From assembly GCF_014196765.1 (NCBI RefSeq), contig NZ_JACIEE010000001.1:620001-684000 (forward strand): a stretch of DNA of 64,000 nt, written 5' to 3'. Position numbers and translations under genes: made by a program. The notes beneath the pieces are model-generated. The model did no database searches. It had not been told where the DNA came from and saw only the letters and a list, made by a program, of their open reading frames with translations. Positions 15,870-23,834 of the stretch are shown here, one piece after another; positions within the stretch are counted from its first letter, which is position 1; each line of letters opens with the position of its first letter. This stretch comes from Mycoplana azooxidifex (GTDB lineage Bacteria > Pseudomonadota > Alphaproteobacteria > Rhizobiales > Rhizobiaceae).

Positions 15870-17360
15870 ATGACCAAAATCAACAAGGCAGCCTGCATCG
15901 GCGGCGGCGTTATCGGCGGGGCCTGGGCAGCGCGCTTCGTGCTGGCCGGCATCGATGTCGCCATCTTCGACCCGCATCCCGAGGCCGAGCGCATCATCGG
16001 CGAAGTGATGGCCAATGCCGAGCGCGCCTACGGCATGCTGACCATGGCGCCGCTGCCGCCGAAGGGCAAGCTGACCTTCGTCAAGAGCATCGAGGAAGCC
16101 GTGCAAGGCGCTGACTGGATTCAGGAAAGCGTGCCCGAGCGCGTCGACCTGAAGCGCGATGTCATTACCCAGATCGACGCCGCCGCCGATCCGAAGGCGC
16201 TGATCGGCTCGTCCACCTCCGGCATCATGCCGACCGACCTGCAGCGCGACATGAAGCATCCCGAGCGCATGTTCGTCGCTCACCCCTACAACCCCGTCTA
16301 CCTGCTGCCGCTCGCCGAACTCGTCGGCGGCGAGAAGACGGCCAAGGCCACGCTCGAGGATGCCAGGGACAAGCTCGCCACGATCGGCATGAAGGGCGTC
16401 ATCATCAAGAAGGAGATCGAGGCCTTCGTCGGCGACCGCCTGCTGGAAGCCGTCTGGCGCGAGGGCCTGTGGCTGATCAAGGACGACATCTGCGACACCG
16501 AGACGCTCGACGACGTGATCCGCTATTCGTTCGGCATTCGCTGGGCGCAGATGGGCATGTTCGAGACCTACCGCATCGCCGGCGGCGAAGCGGGTATGCG
16601 CCACTTCCTCGCCCAGTTCGGCCCCTGCCTGTCCTGGCCGTGGACGAAGCTGATGGACGTGGTCGACCTTGACGACGAACTGGTCAACAAGATCGCCGAC
16701 CAGTCCGACGCCCAGTCCGGCGCACGCGGCATCCGTGAGTTGGAGCGCATCCGCGACCAGAACCTCGTCGGCATCATGCATGCGCTGAAGGCCGGCGACG
16801 ACGGCCGCGGCTGGGGCGCGGGCAAGCTCTTGTCCGAGTTCGAGGACCATCTCTGGGCCAACGCGAAGAAGCCGCAAGCCGATCTCGGCGAGGCCAGGCC
16901 GCTGAAGATCCTCGACACCAAGGTCAGCGCCGCCTGGGTCGACTACAACGGCCACATGACCGAGCACCGCTACCTGCAGGTCTTCGGCGACACGTCCGAC
17001 GGCGTGCTGCGCCTGATCGGCGTTGATCTCGAATACGTCCGCGACGGCCACAGCTACTATACGGTCGAGACCCACATCAGGAACCTCGGCGAGGCCAGGC
17101 TCGGCGACGCGCTCTATTCCACCTGCCAGATCCTGTCCTCGGACGAAAAGCGCCTGCACATCTTCTCGACGATCTACAATGCCGAGACGAGGCAAGCCGT
17201 CGCCACCGCCGAGCAGATGATGCTGCACGTGGACTCAAAGGCCGGCAAGGCCGTGCCCGCACCGGCGCATGTGCTCGACAGGCTGAAGGCGATCACCGAG
17301 GCCCATGCGAAGCTCCCCGCCCCCGAAGGCGTCGGCCGGCACGTGGGGCAGAAGCGGTAG
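15870..17360 (+). CDS. cdhA: L-carnitine dehydrogenase fused to betainyl-CoA thioesterase
   Basis: The start is set at ATG 15870 (MTKINKAA), 8 bp after GGGGA; ATG 15855 in the same frame is possible. 496 residues. The N-terminal 310 residues are a 3-hydroxyacyl-CoA-dehydrogenase-type enzyme with the Rossmann motif GGGVIGGAWAARF and HPYNPVYLLPL typical of carnitine dehydrogenase. Residues about 345-480 are a 4HBT hotdog thioesterase with DYNGHMTEHRY at 358-368. Such fusions are known from rhizobia. The enzyme would oxidise carnitine with NAD+ and later hydrolyse betainyl-CoA to glycine betaine, bracketing the CdhC step. Confidence 0.9.
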   Translation: MTKINKAACIGGGVIGGAWAARFVLAGIDVAIFDPHPEAERIIGEVMANAERAYGMLTMAPLPPKGKLTFVKSIEEAVQGADWIQESVPERVDLKRDVITQIDAAADPKALIGSSTSGIMPTDLQRDMKHPERMFVAHPYNPVYLLPLAELVGGEKTAKATLEDARDKLATIGMKGVIIKKEIEAFVGDRLLEAVWREGLWLIKDDICDTETLDDVIRYSFGIRWAQMGMFETYRIAGGEAGMRHFLAQFGPCLSWPWTKLMDVVDLDDELVNKIADQSDAQSGARGIRELERIRDQNLVGIMHALKAGDDGRGWGAGKLLSEFEDHLWANAKKPQADLGEARPLKILDTKVSAAWVDYNGHMTEHRYLQVFGDTSDGVLRLIGVDLEYVRDGHSYYTVETHIRNLGEARLGDALYSTCQILSSDEKRLHIFSTIYNAETRQAVATAEQMMLHVDSKAGKAVPAPAHVLDRLKAITEAHAKLPAPEGVGRHVGQKR

Positions 17361-17394
17361 AGCTCAACGGCCGAGACAGGGATCGAAGGGCCCC

Positions 17395-17560
17395 GGCCCC
17401 TCATCCGCCTGCCGGCACCTTCTCCCCGTGAACGGGGAGAAGGGACATTCCGGAACCGCCCGCATCCCGTTTTGAGGAAGGCGAATGCGGCGAGCTTCGA
17501 CCTTGTCCCCTCTCCCCGCCTGCGGGGAGAGGGTTAGGGTGAGGGGCAATCGGCGCCGTC
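17395..17560. repeat. Palindromic repeats between cdhA and the acyl-CoA dehydrogenase gene
   Basis: Two palindromes occur: one of the CTTCTCCCCGTG-AACGGGGAGAAG class at about 17418-17446 with its CCCCTCATCCGCCTGCCGG arm, and a CCTCTCCCC-GGGGAGAGG class copy at about 17508-17533 followed by GTTAGGGTGAGGGG. They fill most of the 229-bp gap; no other feature is visible. This is the second of three consecutive operon gaps occupied by repeats. Confidence 0.8.
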
Positions 17561-17589
17561 GCGCGCAAAAGAACACGAGGGAGAACCAC

Positions 17590-18750
17590 ATGAATTTCGC
17601 ACTGACGGACGAGCAGCAGATGATCGTCGATACGGTCCGCAGCTTTGTCGAGACCGAGATCTATCCGCATGAGAACGAGGTCGAGCGCACGGGTGAAGTG
17701 CCCCCGGAACTCGGCCAGGAGATTGCGCGCAAGTGCAAGGAGATCGGCTTCTTCGGCTGCAACTTCCCGGAAGAAGTGGGGGGTGCCGGGCTCGACCATA
17801 CCTCGTTCACCCTCGTGGAGCGCGAACTCGGTCGCGGCTCGATGGCGCTGACGGTGTTCTTCGGTCGCCCCTCCGGCATCCTGATGGGCTGCAACGCCGA
17901 GCAGCGCGAGAAATACCTCATTCCGGCCGTGCGCGGCGACAAGTTCGACGCGCTCGCCATGACCGAGCCGGACGCCGGCTCCGACGTGCGCGGCATGAAG
18001 TGTTTCGCCAAGAAGGACGGCGACGACTGGGTCGTCAACGGCACCAAGCACTTCATTTCCCATGCCAACATCGCCGATTTCGTCATCGTCTTCATCGCCA
18101 CCGGCGAAGAGCAGACGCCGCGCGGCCCCAAGAAGCTGATCACCTCTTTCCTCGTCGACCGCGGCACGCCGGGCTTCGAGATCCGCGACGGCTACAACTC
18201 CGTCTCCCACCGCGGCTACAAGAACTGCATCCTCTCCTTCGACGACTGCCGCCTGCCGTCCTCGCAGGTCCTGGGCGAGGTGCACCGCGGCTTCGAACTC
18301 GCCAACGACTGGCTGTACGCGACCCGCCTGACCGTGGCCGCCACCTCGGTCGGCCGCGCGCGGCGCGTCTTCGACTACGCGCTGAACTATGCCGCAGAGC
18401 GCAAGCAGTTCGGCAAGCCGATCGGCGCCAACCAGGGCGTCTCCTTCAAGCTCGCCGACATGATCACCGAAATCGACGCCGCCGACCTCCTGACGTTGTC
18501 GGGCGCATGGCGTCTCGACCAGGGACTGCCGTCCAACCGCGAGATCGCCTCTGCCAAGGTCTACGCCACGGAAATGTTGGCGCGCGTCACCGACGAGGCG
18601 ATCCAGATCTTCGGCGGCATGGGCCTGATGGACGACCTGCCGCTCGCCCGTTTCTGGCGCGACGCCCGCGTCGAGCGAATCTGGGACGGCACCTCCGAGA
18701 TCCAGCGCCACATCATCAGCCGCGACCTGCTGCGGCCGCTGGGGGCTTGA
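17590..18750 (+). CDS. Acyl-CoA dehydrogenase, probable gamma-butyrobetainyl-CoA (or crotonobetainyl-CoA) dehydrogenase
   Basis: 386 residues from ATG 17590. Full acyl-CoA dehydrogenase layout: helical N-terminus, FAD-binding AMTEPDAGSDVRGMK near 123-137, middle beta domain, and the C-terminal helical domain with QIFGGMGLMDD. At the position of the usual catalytic Glu (YEGTSE) this protein has Asp366 (IWDGTSEIQR). Placed between carnitine dehydrogenase and a CoA ligase/CaiD pair, it most likely desaturates gamma-butyrobetainyl-CoA to crotonobetainyl-CoA. The Glu-to-Asp exchange may lower the rate or reflect the charged substrate. General short-chain acyl-CoA dehydrogenase is the alternative. 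Confidence 0.82.
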   Translation: MNFALTDEQQMIVDTVRSFVETEIYPHENEVERTGEVPPELGQEIARKCKEIGFFGCNFPEEVGGAGLDHTSFTLVERELGRGSMALTVFFGRPSGILMGCNAEQREKYLIPAVRGDKFDALAMTEPDAGSDVRGMKCFAKKDGDDWVVNGTKHFISHANIADFVIVFIATGEEQTPRGPKKLITSFLVDRGTPGFEIRDGYNSVSHRGYKNCILSFDDCRLPSSQVLGEVHRGFELANDWLYATRLTVAATSVGRARRVFDYALNYAAERKQFGKPIGANQGVSFKLADMITEIDAADLLTLSGAWRLDQGLPSNREIASAKVYATEMLARVTDEAIQIFGGMGLMDDLPLARFWRDARVERIWDGTSEIQRHIISRDLLRPLGA

Positions 18751-18768
18751 GGATGAACGAGACGGCAT

Positions 18769-19056
18769 TTACCCCCCTCTGCCCTGCCGGGCATCTCCCC
18801 CTCAAGGGGGGAGATCGGCCAGACGCCAGCGCCCCGCACTTAACTCTGCCGTCCGCGCCGACCGCACCCGCTGCAGGTTCGGCACAAACATCGGCCAAGG
18901 AAGCGACGCCGCGCGCCTATGTCACGAATGACACGTCCGCCACGAATCCCGCCCCCACACTGCAGCAACCGCTGACGGCCACGAACGGGGCAAGACATCC
19001 CCTCCACCGATCTCCCCCCTTGAGGGGGAGATGCCCGGCAGGGCAGAGGGGGGTAA
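18769..19056. repeat. Perfect 50-bp inverted repeat with 188-bp spacer inside the carnitine operon
   Basis: The arm at 18769-18818 and the arm at 19007-19056 are exact reverse complements over 50 bases. Each contains the CTGCCCTGCCGGGCATCTCC and CCCTCAAGGGGGGAG palindromes. The 188-bp spacer (18819-19006) has no convincing gene. The whole structure fills the 346-bp gap between the acyl-CoA dehydrogenase and CoA-ligase genes. Exact identity of the arms suggests recent duplication or gene conversion. Confidence 0.95.
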
Positions 19057-19096
19057 CTCTCGCCGGCCAGAGCCAATTCGCCTCCGGAGGCCGCGC

Positions 19097-21151
19097 ATGA
19101 CCCGCTCCCTCGATCGCCTCATCCGGCCCCGCTCCATCGCCGTCTTCGGCGGCAAGGAGGCGGGGCGCGTCATCGAACAATGCGACAAGATGGGCTTTAC
19201 CGGCGAGATCTGGCCGGTCCACCCGACCAAGCAGGAGATCCACGGCCGCCGGTGCTACCGCTCCGTCGCCGAACTCCCGGCCGCCCCCGACGCCTCCTTC
19301 GTCGGCATCAATCGCAACCTCACCATCGAGATCATCCGCGATCTCTCCGCCCGCGGCGCCGGCGGCGTGGTCTGCTACGCCTCCGGCTTCCGCGAGGCGG
19401 TGACCGAGCTTGCCGATGGCGACGACCTGCAGAGGGCGCTGGTGGAGGCTGCCGGCGACATGCCGATCCTCGGGCCGAACTGCTACGGCTTCATCAACAT
19501 GCTGGACGGCGCGCTGATGTGGCCCGACCAGCACGGCATGGTCCGCATCGATCGCGGCGTGGCCGTCCTCACCCAGTCCTCCAACATCGCCTGCAACATC
19601 TCCATGCAGCAGCGCGGCCTGCCGCTCGCCTATATACTGACGGCCGGCAATCAGGCCCAGACGGGGCTCTGCGAGCTTGCCTGCGCCGTGCTCGAGGATC
19701 CGCGCGTCACCGCCGTCGGCCTGCATATCGAGGGCTTCGACAGCATCGAGGCGCTGGAACGGCTCTCCCGCCGTGCGCGCGAACTGAGAAAACCGGTCGT
19801 GACGCTGAAGGTCGGCAAGTCCGAGCAGGCGCAACTGGCGACCGTCTCGCACACGGCATCCCTTGCCGGCAACGACGCCGTCTCGTCCGCCCTCCTCTCC
19901 CGCCTCGGCATCGGCCGCGTCGAGACGCTGCCGGAACTGCTGGAGACGCTGAAGCTGCTGCATCTGCACGGCCCGCTTGCGAGCTTCGACATCTCGTCGA
20001 TGAGTTGCTCCGGCGGCGAGGCCTCGCTGATGGCCGACGCCGGCGTCAAACGCAAGGTCGTCTACCGTCCCCTGCGCGAGGAGCAGCGCATGCCCTTGCG
20101 CGAAAGCCTCGGGCAGATGGTGACGATCTCCAACCCGCTCGACTACCACACCTTCGTCTGGGGCAATCGCGAGAAGCAGACCCAGGCCTTCACGGCCATG
20201 ATGCGGGGCGGCTACGCGCTGAACCTGGTCGTGCTCGACTTTCCCCGGCAGGACCGCTGCGACGCCGCCGACTGGGTGACCACCTGCCATGCGGTGATCG
20301 ATTCGTCCCGCGCGGCGGGCGCGGTCGCCGGCATCGTCGCCAGCATGGGCGAGAACCTGCCGGAGGAGATTGCGCTGATGCTGATGGAGAACGGCGTCGT
20401 GCCCTTCTTCGGCATCGAGGAGGCGCTGACCGCAGCAGAGGCGGCCGCCGCGATCGGCGAGATGTGGGGCAAGCCCCTGCCCGCGCCGCTGGTCAAGGTG
20501 CGCGCTGCCGACGGCGAGCCGGTGACGCTCACCGAGCACGAGGCCAAGCAGGCGCTCGCAGCCTTCGGGCTGCCGGTGCCGGACGGTCGCGTCGCGGAGA
20601 CGGCAGAGGATGCCGCTGCCGCTGCCGCCGAACTCGGCTTCCCGGTCGTGCTGAAGGGTCTCGGCGTCGCCCACAAGACCGAGGCCGGCGCGGTCAAGCT
20701 CAATCTCCAGACGCGGGAGGCGGTGCTGGAAGCAGCCTCCGCCATGGCCGCCGTCGCCTCCGGCTATCTCGTGGAGAAGATGGTGGCGCGGCCCGTCGCC
20801 GAGGTCATCGTCGGTGCGATGCGCGATCCGGTGGCCGGACCGGTACTGACGGTCGGCGCGGGCGGAATTCTCGTCGAATTGCTGGAAGATTCGGCAATCC
20901 TGACGCTTCCGACCGATGAACCTGCAATCAGGGAGGCGATTTCGGGCCTGAAAGTGGCAAAACTGCTCAATGGCTATCGCGGCGGACCTGCCGCCGACAT
21001 CGATGCGCTCGTTGCAGCCGTCGCATCGGTGGCATCCTATGTCGTTTCAAACGCTTCAATTGTCGATGAACTCGATATCAATCCTATCATGGTGCTTGCC
21101 AGCGGCGACGGTGTCGTCGCGGCAGACGCCCTGATCCGTCTGAGGAAGTAA
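19097..21151 (+). CDS. ADP-forming (NDP-forming) acyl-CoA synthetase, probable gamma-butyrobetaine/carnitine-CoA ligase
   Basis: Start ATG 19097 behind GGAGG with ideal spacing; 684 residues. Domains in order: CoA-binding Rossmann domain (IRPRSIAVFGGKEAGRVIE), two succinyl-CoA-ligase-like domains (ILGPNCYGFINMLDG, VSHTASLAGND about 250-260), and a C-terminal ATP-grasp_5 domain (about 470-684). This is the single-chain ADP-forming acetyl-CoA-synthetase type. Between an acyl-CoA dehydrogenase and CaiD it probably charges a trimethylammonium acid with CoA, replacing the AMP-forming CaiC of enterobacteria. Substrate is inferred from neighbours. Confidence 0.82.
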   Translation: MTRSLDRLIRPRSIAVFGGKEAGRVIEQCDKMGFTGEIWPVHPTKQEIHGRRCYRSVAELPAAPDASFVGINRNLTIEIIRDLSARGAGGVVCYASGFREAVTELADGDDLQRALVEAAGDMPILGPNCYGFINMLDGALMWPDQHGMVRIDRGVAVLTQSSNIACNISMQQRGLPLAYILTAGNQAQTGLCELACAVLEDPRVTAVGLHIEGFDSIEALERLSRRARELRKPVVTLKVGKSEQAQLATVSHTASLAGNDAVSSALLSRLGIGRVETLPELLETLKLLHLHGPLASFDISSMSCSGGEASLMADAGVKRKVVYRPLREEQRMPLRESLGQMVTISNPLDYHTFVWGNREKQTQAFTAMMRGGYALNLVVLDFPRQDRCDAADWVTTCHAVIDSSRAAGAVAGIVASMGENLPEEIALMLMENGVVPFFGIEEALTAAEAAAAIGEMWGKPLPAPLVKVRAADGEPVTLTEHEAKQALAAFGLPVPDGRVAETAEDAAAAAAELGFPVVLKGLGVAHKTEAGAVKLNLQTREAVLEAASAMAAVASGYLVEKMVARPVAEVIVGAMRDPVAGPVLTVGAGGILVELLEDSAILTLPTDEPAIREAISGLKVAKLLNGYRGGPAADIDALVAAVASVASYVVSNASIVDELDINPIMVLASGDGVVAADALIRLRK

Positions 21152-21155
21152 GCCC

Positions 21156-21938
21156 ATGACCGGACCGATCCGCAAACGCCGCGAAGGTGGCATACTCGAA
21201 GTCACGATCGATCGCCCGAAAGCCAACGCGATCGATCTGGTGACGAGCCGCATCATGGGCGAAATCTTCCGCGATTTCCGCGACGACGACAGCCTGCGCG
21301 TCGCCATCATCACCGGCGCGGGCGAAAAATTCTTCTGCCCCGGCTGGGACCTGAAGGCGGCCGCCGCGGGCGACGCGGTCGACGGCGACTACGGCGTCGG
21401 CGGCTTTGGCGGCATGCAGGAACTGCGCGACCTGAACAAGCCGATCATCGCCGCCGTCAACGGCATCTGTTGCGGAGGCGGCCTCGAGATCGCGCTCTCG
21501 ACCGACATGATCCTCGCCGCCGAGCACGCCAGCTTCGCCCTTCCCGAGATCCGCTCCGGCACAGTCGCCGACGCGGCCTCGATCAAGCTTCCCAAGCGCA
21601 TCCCCTACCACATCGCGATGGACATGCTGCTCACCGGTCGCTGGCTGGACGCGCAGGAGGCCCACCGCTGGGGCTTCGTCAACGAGATCCTGCCGGCCGA
21701 CAAACTGCTCGATCGCGCCTGGGAACTGGCGCGGCTTCTGGAGAGCGGCCCGCCGCTGGTCTATGCCGCAATCAAGGAAGTGGTGCGCGCCGCCGAGGGC
21801 GAGACGTTCCAGACGACGATGAACAAGATCACCCGCCGCCAGTTCAAGTCGGTGGACATCCTCTATTCGAGCGAGGACCAACTGGAAGGCGCACGTGCCT
21901 TCGCCGAGAAGCGCGATCCGGTGTGGAAAGGCCGCTGA
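21156..21938 (+). CDS. caiD: Crotonobetainyl-CoA hydratase (CaiD-like enoyl-CoA hydratase)
   Basis: 260 residues, starting four bases after the ligase stop. The likeness to Escherichia coli CaiD is strong by recall: the N-terminal GGILEVTIDRPKANAID, ITGAGEKFFCPGWDLKAAA and the exact C-terminus FAEKRDPVWKGR. It would hydrate crotonobetainyl-CoA to carnitinyl-CoA, feeding carnitine into the dehydrogenase at the head of the operon. The oxyanion-hole segments (GWDLKAA, NGICCGGGLEIA) are intact. Last gene of the operon; its stop lies inside a terminator hairpin. Confidence 0.9.
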   Translation: MTGPIRKRREGGILEVTIDRPKANAIDLVTSRIMGEIFRDFRDDDSLRVAIITGAGEKFFCPGWDLKAAAAGDAVDGDYGVGGFGGMQELRDLNKPIIAAVNGICCGGGLEIALSTDMILAAEHASFALPEIRSGTVADAASIKLPKRIPYHIAMDMLLTGRWLDAQEAHRWGFVNEILPADKLLDRAWELARLLESGPPLVYAAIKEVVRAAEGETFQTTMNKITRRQFKSVDILYSSEDQLEGARAFAEKRDPVWKGR

Positions 21939-21953
21939 GCGGCTCTTTTTTCC
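21928..21953 (+). terminator. Rho-independent terminator overlapping the caiD stop
   Basis: GCCGC (21931-21935) and GCGGC (21939-21943) form a short stem around the stop codon TGA, followed by TCTTTTTT. The stem is short but GC-rich and the T-run is good. It should end the carnitine operon transcript. Confidence 0.65.
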
Positions 21954-21977
21954 ACATCGCCATGCCCTGAAACACCG

Positions 21978-21998
21978 TGCTCGCGCTCGTCGCGAGCA
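21978..21998 (+). terminator. Second hairpin after caiD
   Basis: TGCTCGCG (21978-21985) and CGCGAGCA (21991-21998) form a perfect 8-bp stem with a 5-base loop, followed by TTTCC. It is a likely backup terminator or a bidirectional barrier ahead of the AT-rich promoter region. Confidence 0.5.
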
Positions 21999-22002
21999 TT
22001 TC

Positions 22003-22244
22003 CATAAATACCATTTATACACAACGAACGAAATTTAGGACGTTACATTCACACCGTATTCAGTAATCTTATCAATCAGCAAGCGGCCGCGCGCGGCACG
22101 TCGACACGGAGGAAACACCCAACGACCGAACGAGGCGCAGGCCAGCGCCACCGCACAGCCGCCTTTGCGACATGACAGGCGGCAGACCAGAAATTCTACC
22201 AAGCAAAAGAGGGCCGCAACGGGCCCGATGAAGGGAACAGGGGA
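22003..22244 (+). promoter_or_regulatory. AT-rich promoter region of the family-5 ABC importer
   Basis: This gap is markedly AT-richer than its surroundings up to about 22075. It contains the palindrome ATAAATACCATTTAT and TTATACACAACG, which may include promoter elements. No gene or riboswitch was recognised. The first importer gene starts at 22245 after GAAGGGA. Confidence 0.4.
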
Positions 22245-23834
22245 ATGACGGACTACACTGACTATCTCGCTCGCCAGGTGCTGCTGGGCAAAATGAACCG
22301 CCGCGAGTTCATGGGCCGCGCCGCCGCCTTCGGCATCACGCTCGCTGCCGCCGGCACGATGTTCGACACCGCAGCCAGGGCGCAGGAGCCCAAGCGCGGC
22401 GGCCATCTGAAGCTCGGACTTGAAGGCGCGGCCGCAACCGATTCAAAAGACCCGGCAAAATCGCTTTCGCAGTTCACCTTCGTCGCCGGCCGCTGCTGGG
22501 GCGACATGCTGGTCGAATCCGAGCCGCTGACGGGCGGTCCGGTTCCGGCACTGGCCGAATCCTGGGAACCGTCTGCCGACGCCGCCACCTGGACCTTCAA
22601 CATCCGCAAGGGCGTCAAGTTTCACGACGGCAAGGAACTGACGATCGACGACGTCATCAAGACCCTGCAGCGTCACACCGACGAGAAGTCGGAATCGGGC
22701 GCGCTCGGCGTGATGAAGTCGATCAAGGAAATCAAAGCCGACGGCGACAAGCTCGTCCTGGTGCTGACCGAAGGCAACGCCGACCTGCCGCTGCTTCTGA
22801 CCGACTACCACCTGGTCATCCAGCCGAACGGCGGCCTTGACGATCCGAATGCGATGATCGGCACCGGCCCCTACAAGGTCGCAAGCTTCGAGCCCGGCGT
22901 GCGCGCCACCTTCGAGAAAAACGCCGACGACTGGCGCTCCGATCGCGGCTTTGTCGACAGCGTCGAGCTGATCGCCATGAACGACGCCACCGCGCGCATT
23001 GCAGCGCTGTCGTCGGGCCAGGTGCACTACATCAACCGCGTCGATCCCAAGACCGTCGACCTCTTGAAGCGCGCGCCGACCGTCGAGATCCTGAACACCT
23101 CCGGCCGCGGCCACTACGTGTTCATCATGCACTGCAACACCGCGCCCTTCGACAACAACGACCTGCGCCTGGCGCTGAAATACGCCATGGACCGCGAGAC
23201 GATGGTGCAGAAGATCCTCGGCGGCTACGGCAAGGTCGGCAACGACTTCCCGATCAACGAGACATACGCGCTCTTCCCCGAGGGGATCGAGCAGCGCGCC
23301 TACGACCCCGACAAGGCCGCCTTCCACTACAAGAAATCCGGCCATGATGGCACGGTGCTGCTGCGGACCTCCGACGTCGCCTTCCCGGGCGCGGTCGATG
23401 CCTCAGTCCTCTACCAGGAAAGCGCCAAGAAGGCCGGCATCAATGTCGAGGTCAAGCGCGAGCCGGGCGACGGCTACTGGTCCAACGTCTGGAACGTCCA
23501 GCCGTTCTCGACCTCATACTGGGGTGGCCGGCCGACCCAGGACCAGATGTACTCGACCGCCTACCTCTCGACCGCCGACTGGAACGACACCCGCTTCCTG
23601 CGTCCGGACTTCGACAAGATCCTGCTCGAGGCCCGCTCCGAGCTGGACGAGGCCAAGCGCAAGGAGATGTACCGCACCATGGCCATGATGGTGCGCGACG
23701 AGGGCGGCGTGATCCTTCCGATGTTCAACGACTTCGTCAACGCATCCACCAAGCAGGTCAAGGGCTACGTCCACGACATCGGCAACGACATGTCCAACGG
23801 CTATGTCGCAACGCGCGTCTGGCTGGAATCCTGA
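22245..23834 (+). CDS. ABC transporter substrate-binding protein, family 5 (peptide/opine type), Tat-exported, paralog 1
   Basis: 529 residues. The N-terminus has a twin-arginine signal (MNRREFMGRAAAFGITLAAA, about residues 18-37) with a cleavage site after ARA. The mature part is a family-5 binding protein: LAESWEPSADAATWTF, VKFHDGKELTIDDV, and the C-terminal EMYRTMAMMVRDEGG. It heads an operon with two permeases and one fused ATPase, overlapping the next gene by one base (TGATG). A close paralog of the same length sits at 29432. Ligand unknown; dipeptides, opines or amino-acid conjugates are family options. Confidence 0.9.
   Translation: MTDYTDYLARQVLLGKMNRREFMGRAAAFGITLAAAGTMFDTAARAQEPKRGGHLKLGLEGAAATDSKDPAKSLSQFTFVAGRCWGDMLVESEPLTGGPVPALAESWEPSADAATWTFNIRKGVKFHDGKELTIDDVIKTLQRHTDEKSESGALGVMKSIKEIKADGDKLVLVLTEGNADLPLLLTDYHLVIQPNGGLDDPNAMIGTGPYKVASFEPGVRATFEKNADDWRSDRGFVDSVELIAMNDATARIAALSSGQVHYINRVDPKTVDLLKRAPTVEILNTSGRGHYVFIMHCNTAPFDNNDLRLALKYAMDRETMVQKILGGYGKVGNDFPINETYALFPEGIEQRAYDPDKAAFHYKKSGHDGTVLLRTSDVAFPGAVDASVLYQESAKKAGINVEVKREPGDGYWSNVWNVQPFSTSYWGGRPTQDQMYSTAYLSTADWNDTRFLRPDFDKILLEARSELDEAKRKEMYRTMAMMVRDEGGVILPMFNDFVNASTKQVKGYVHDIGNDMSNGYVATRVWLES

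Noticed and set aside
22020-22244. Riboswitch before the family-5 importer
   Set aside because: The leader is AT-rich but I could not match it to any known riboswitch core or a convincing terminator/antiterminator pair.
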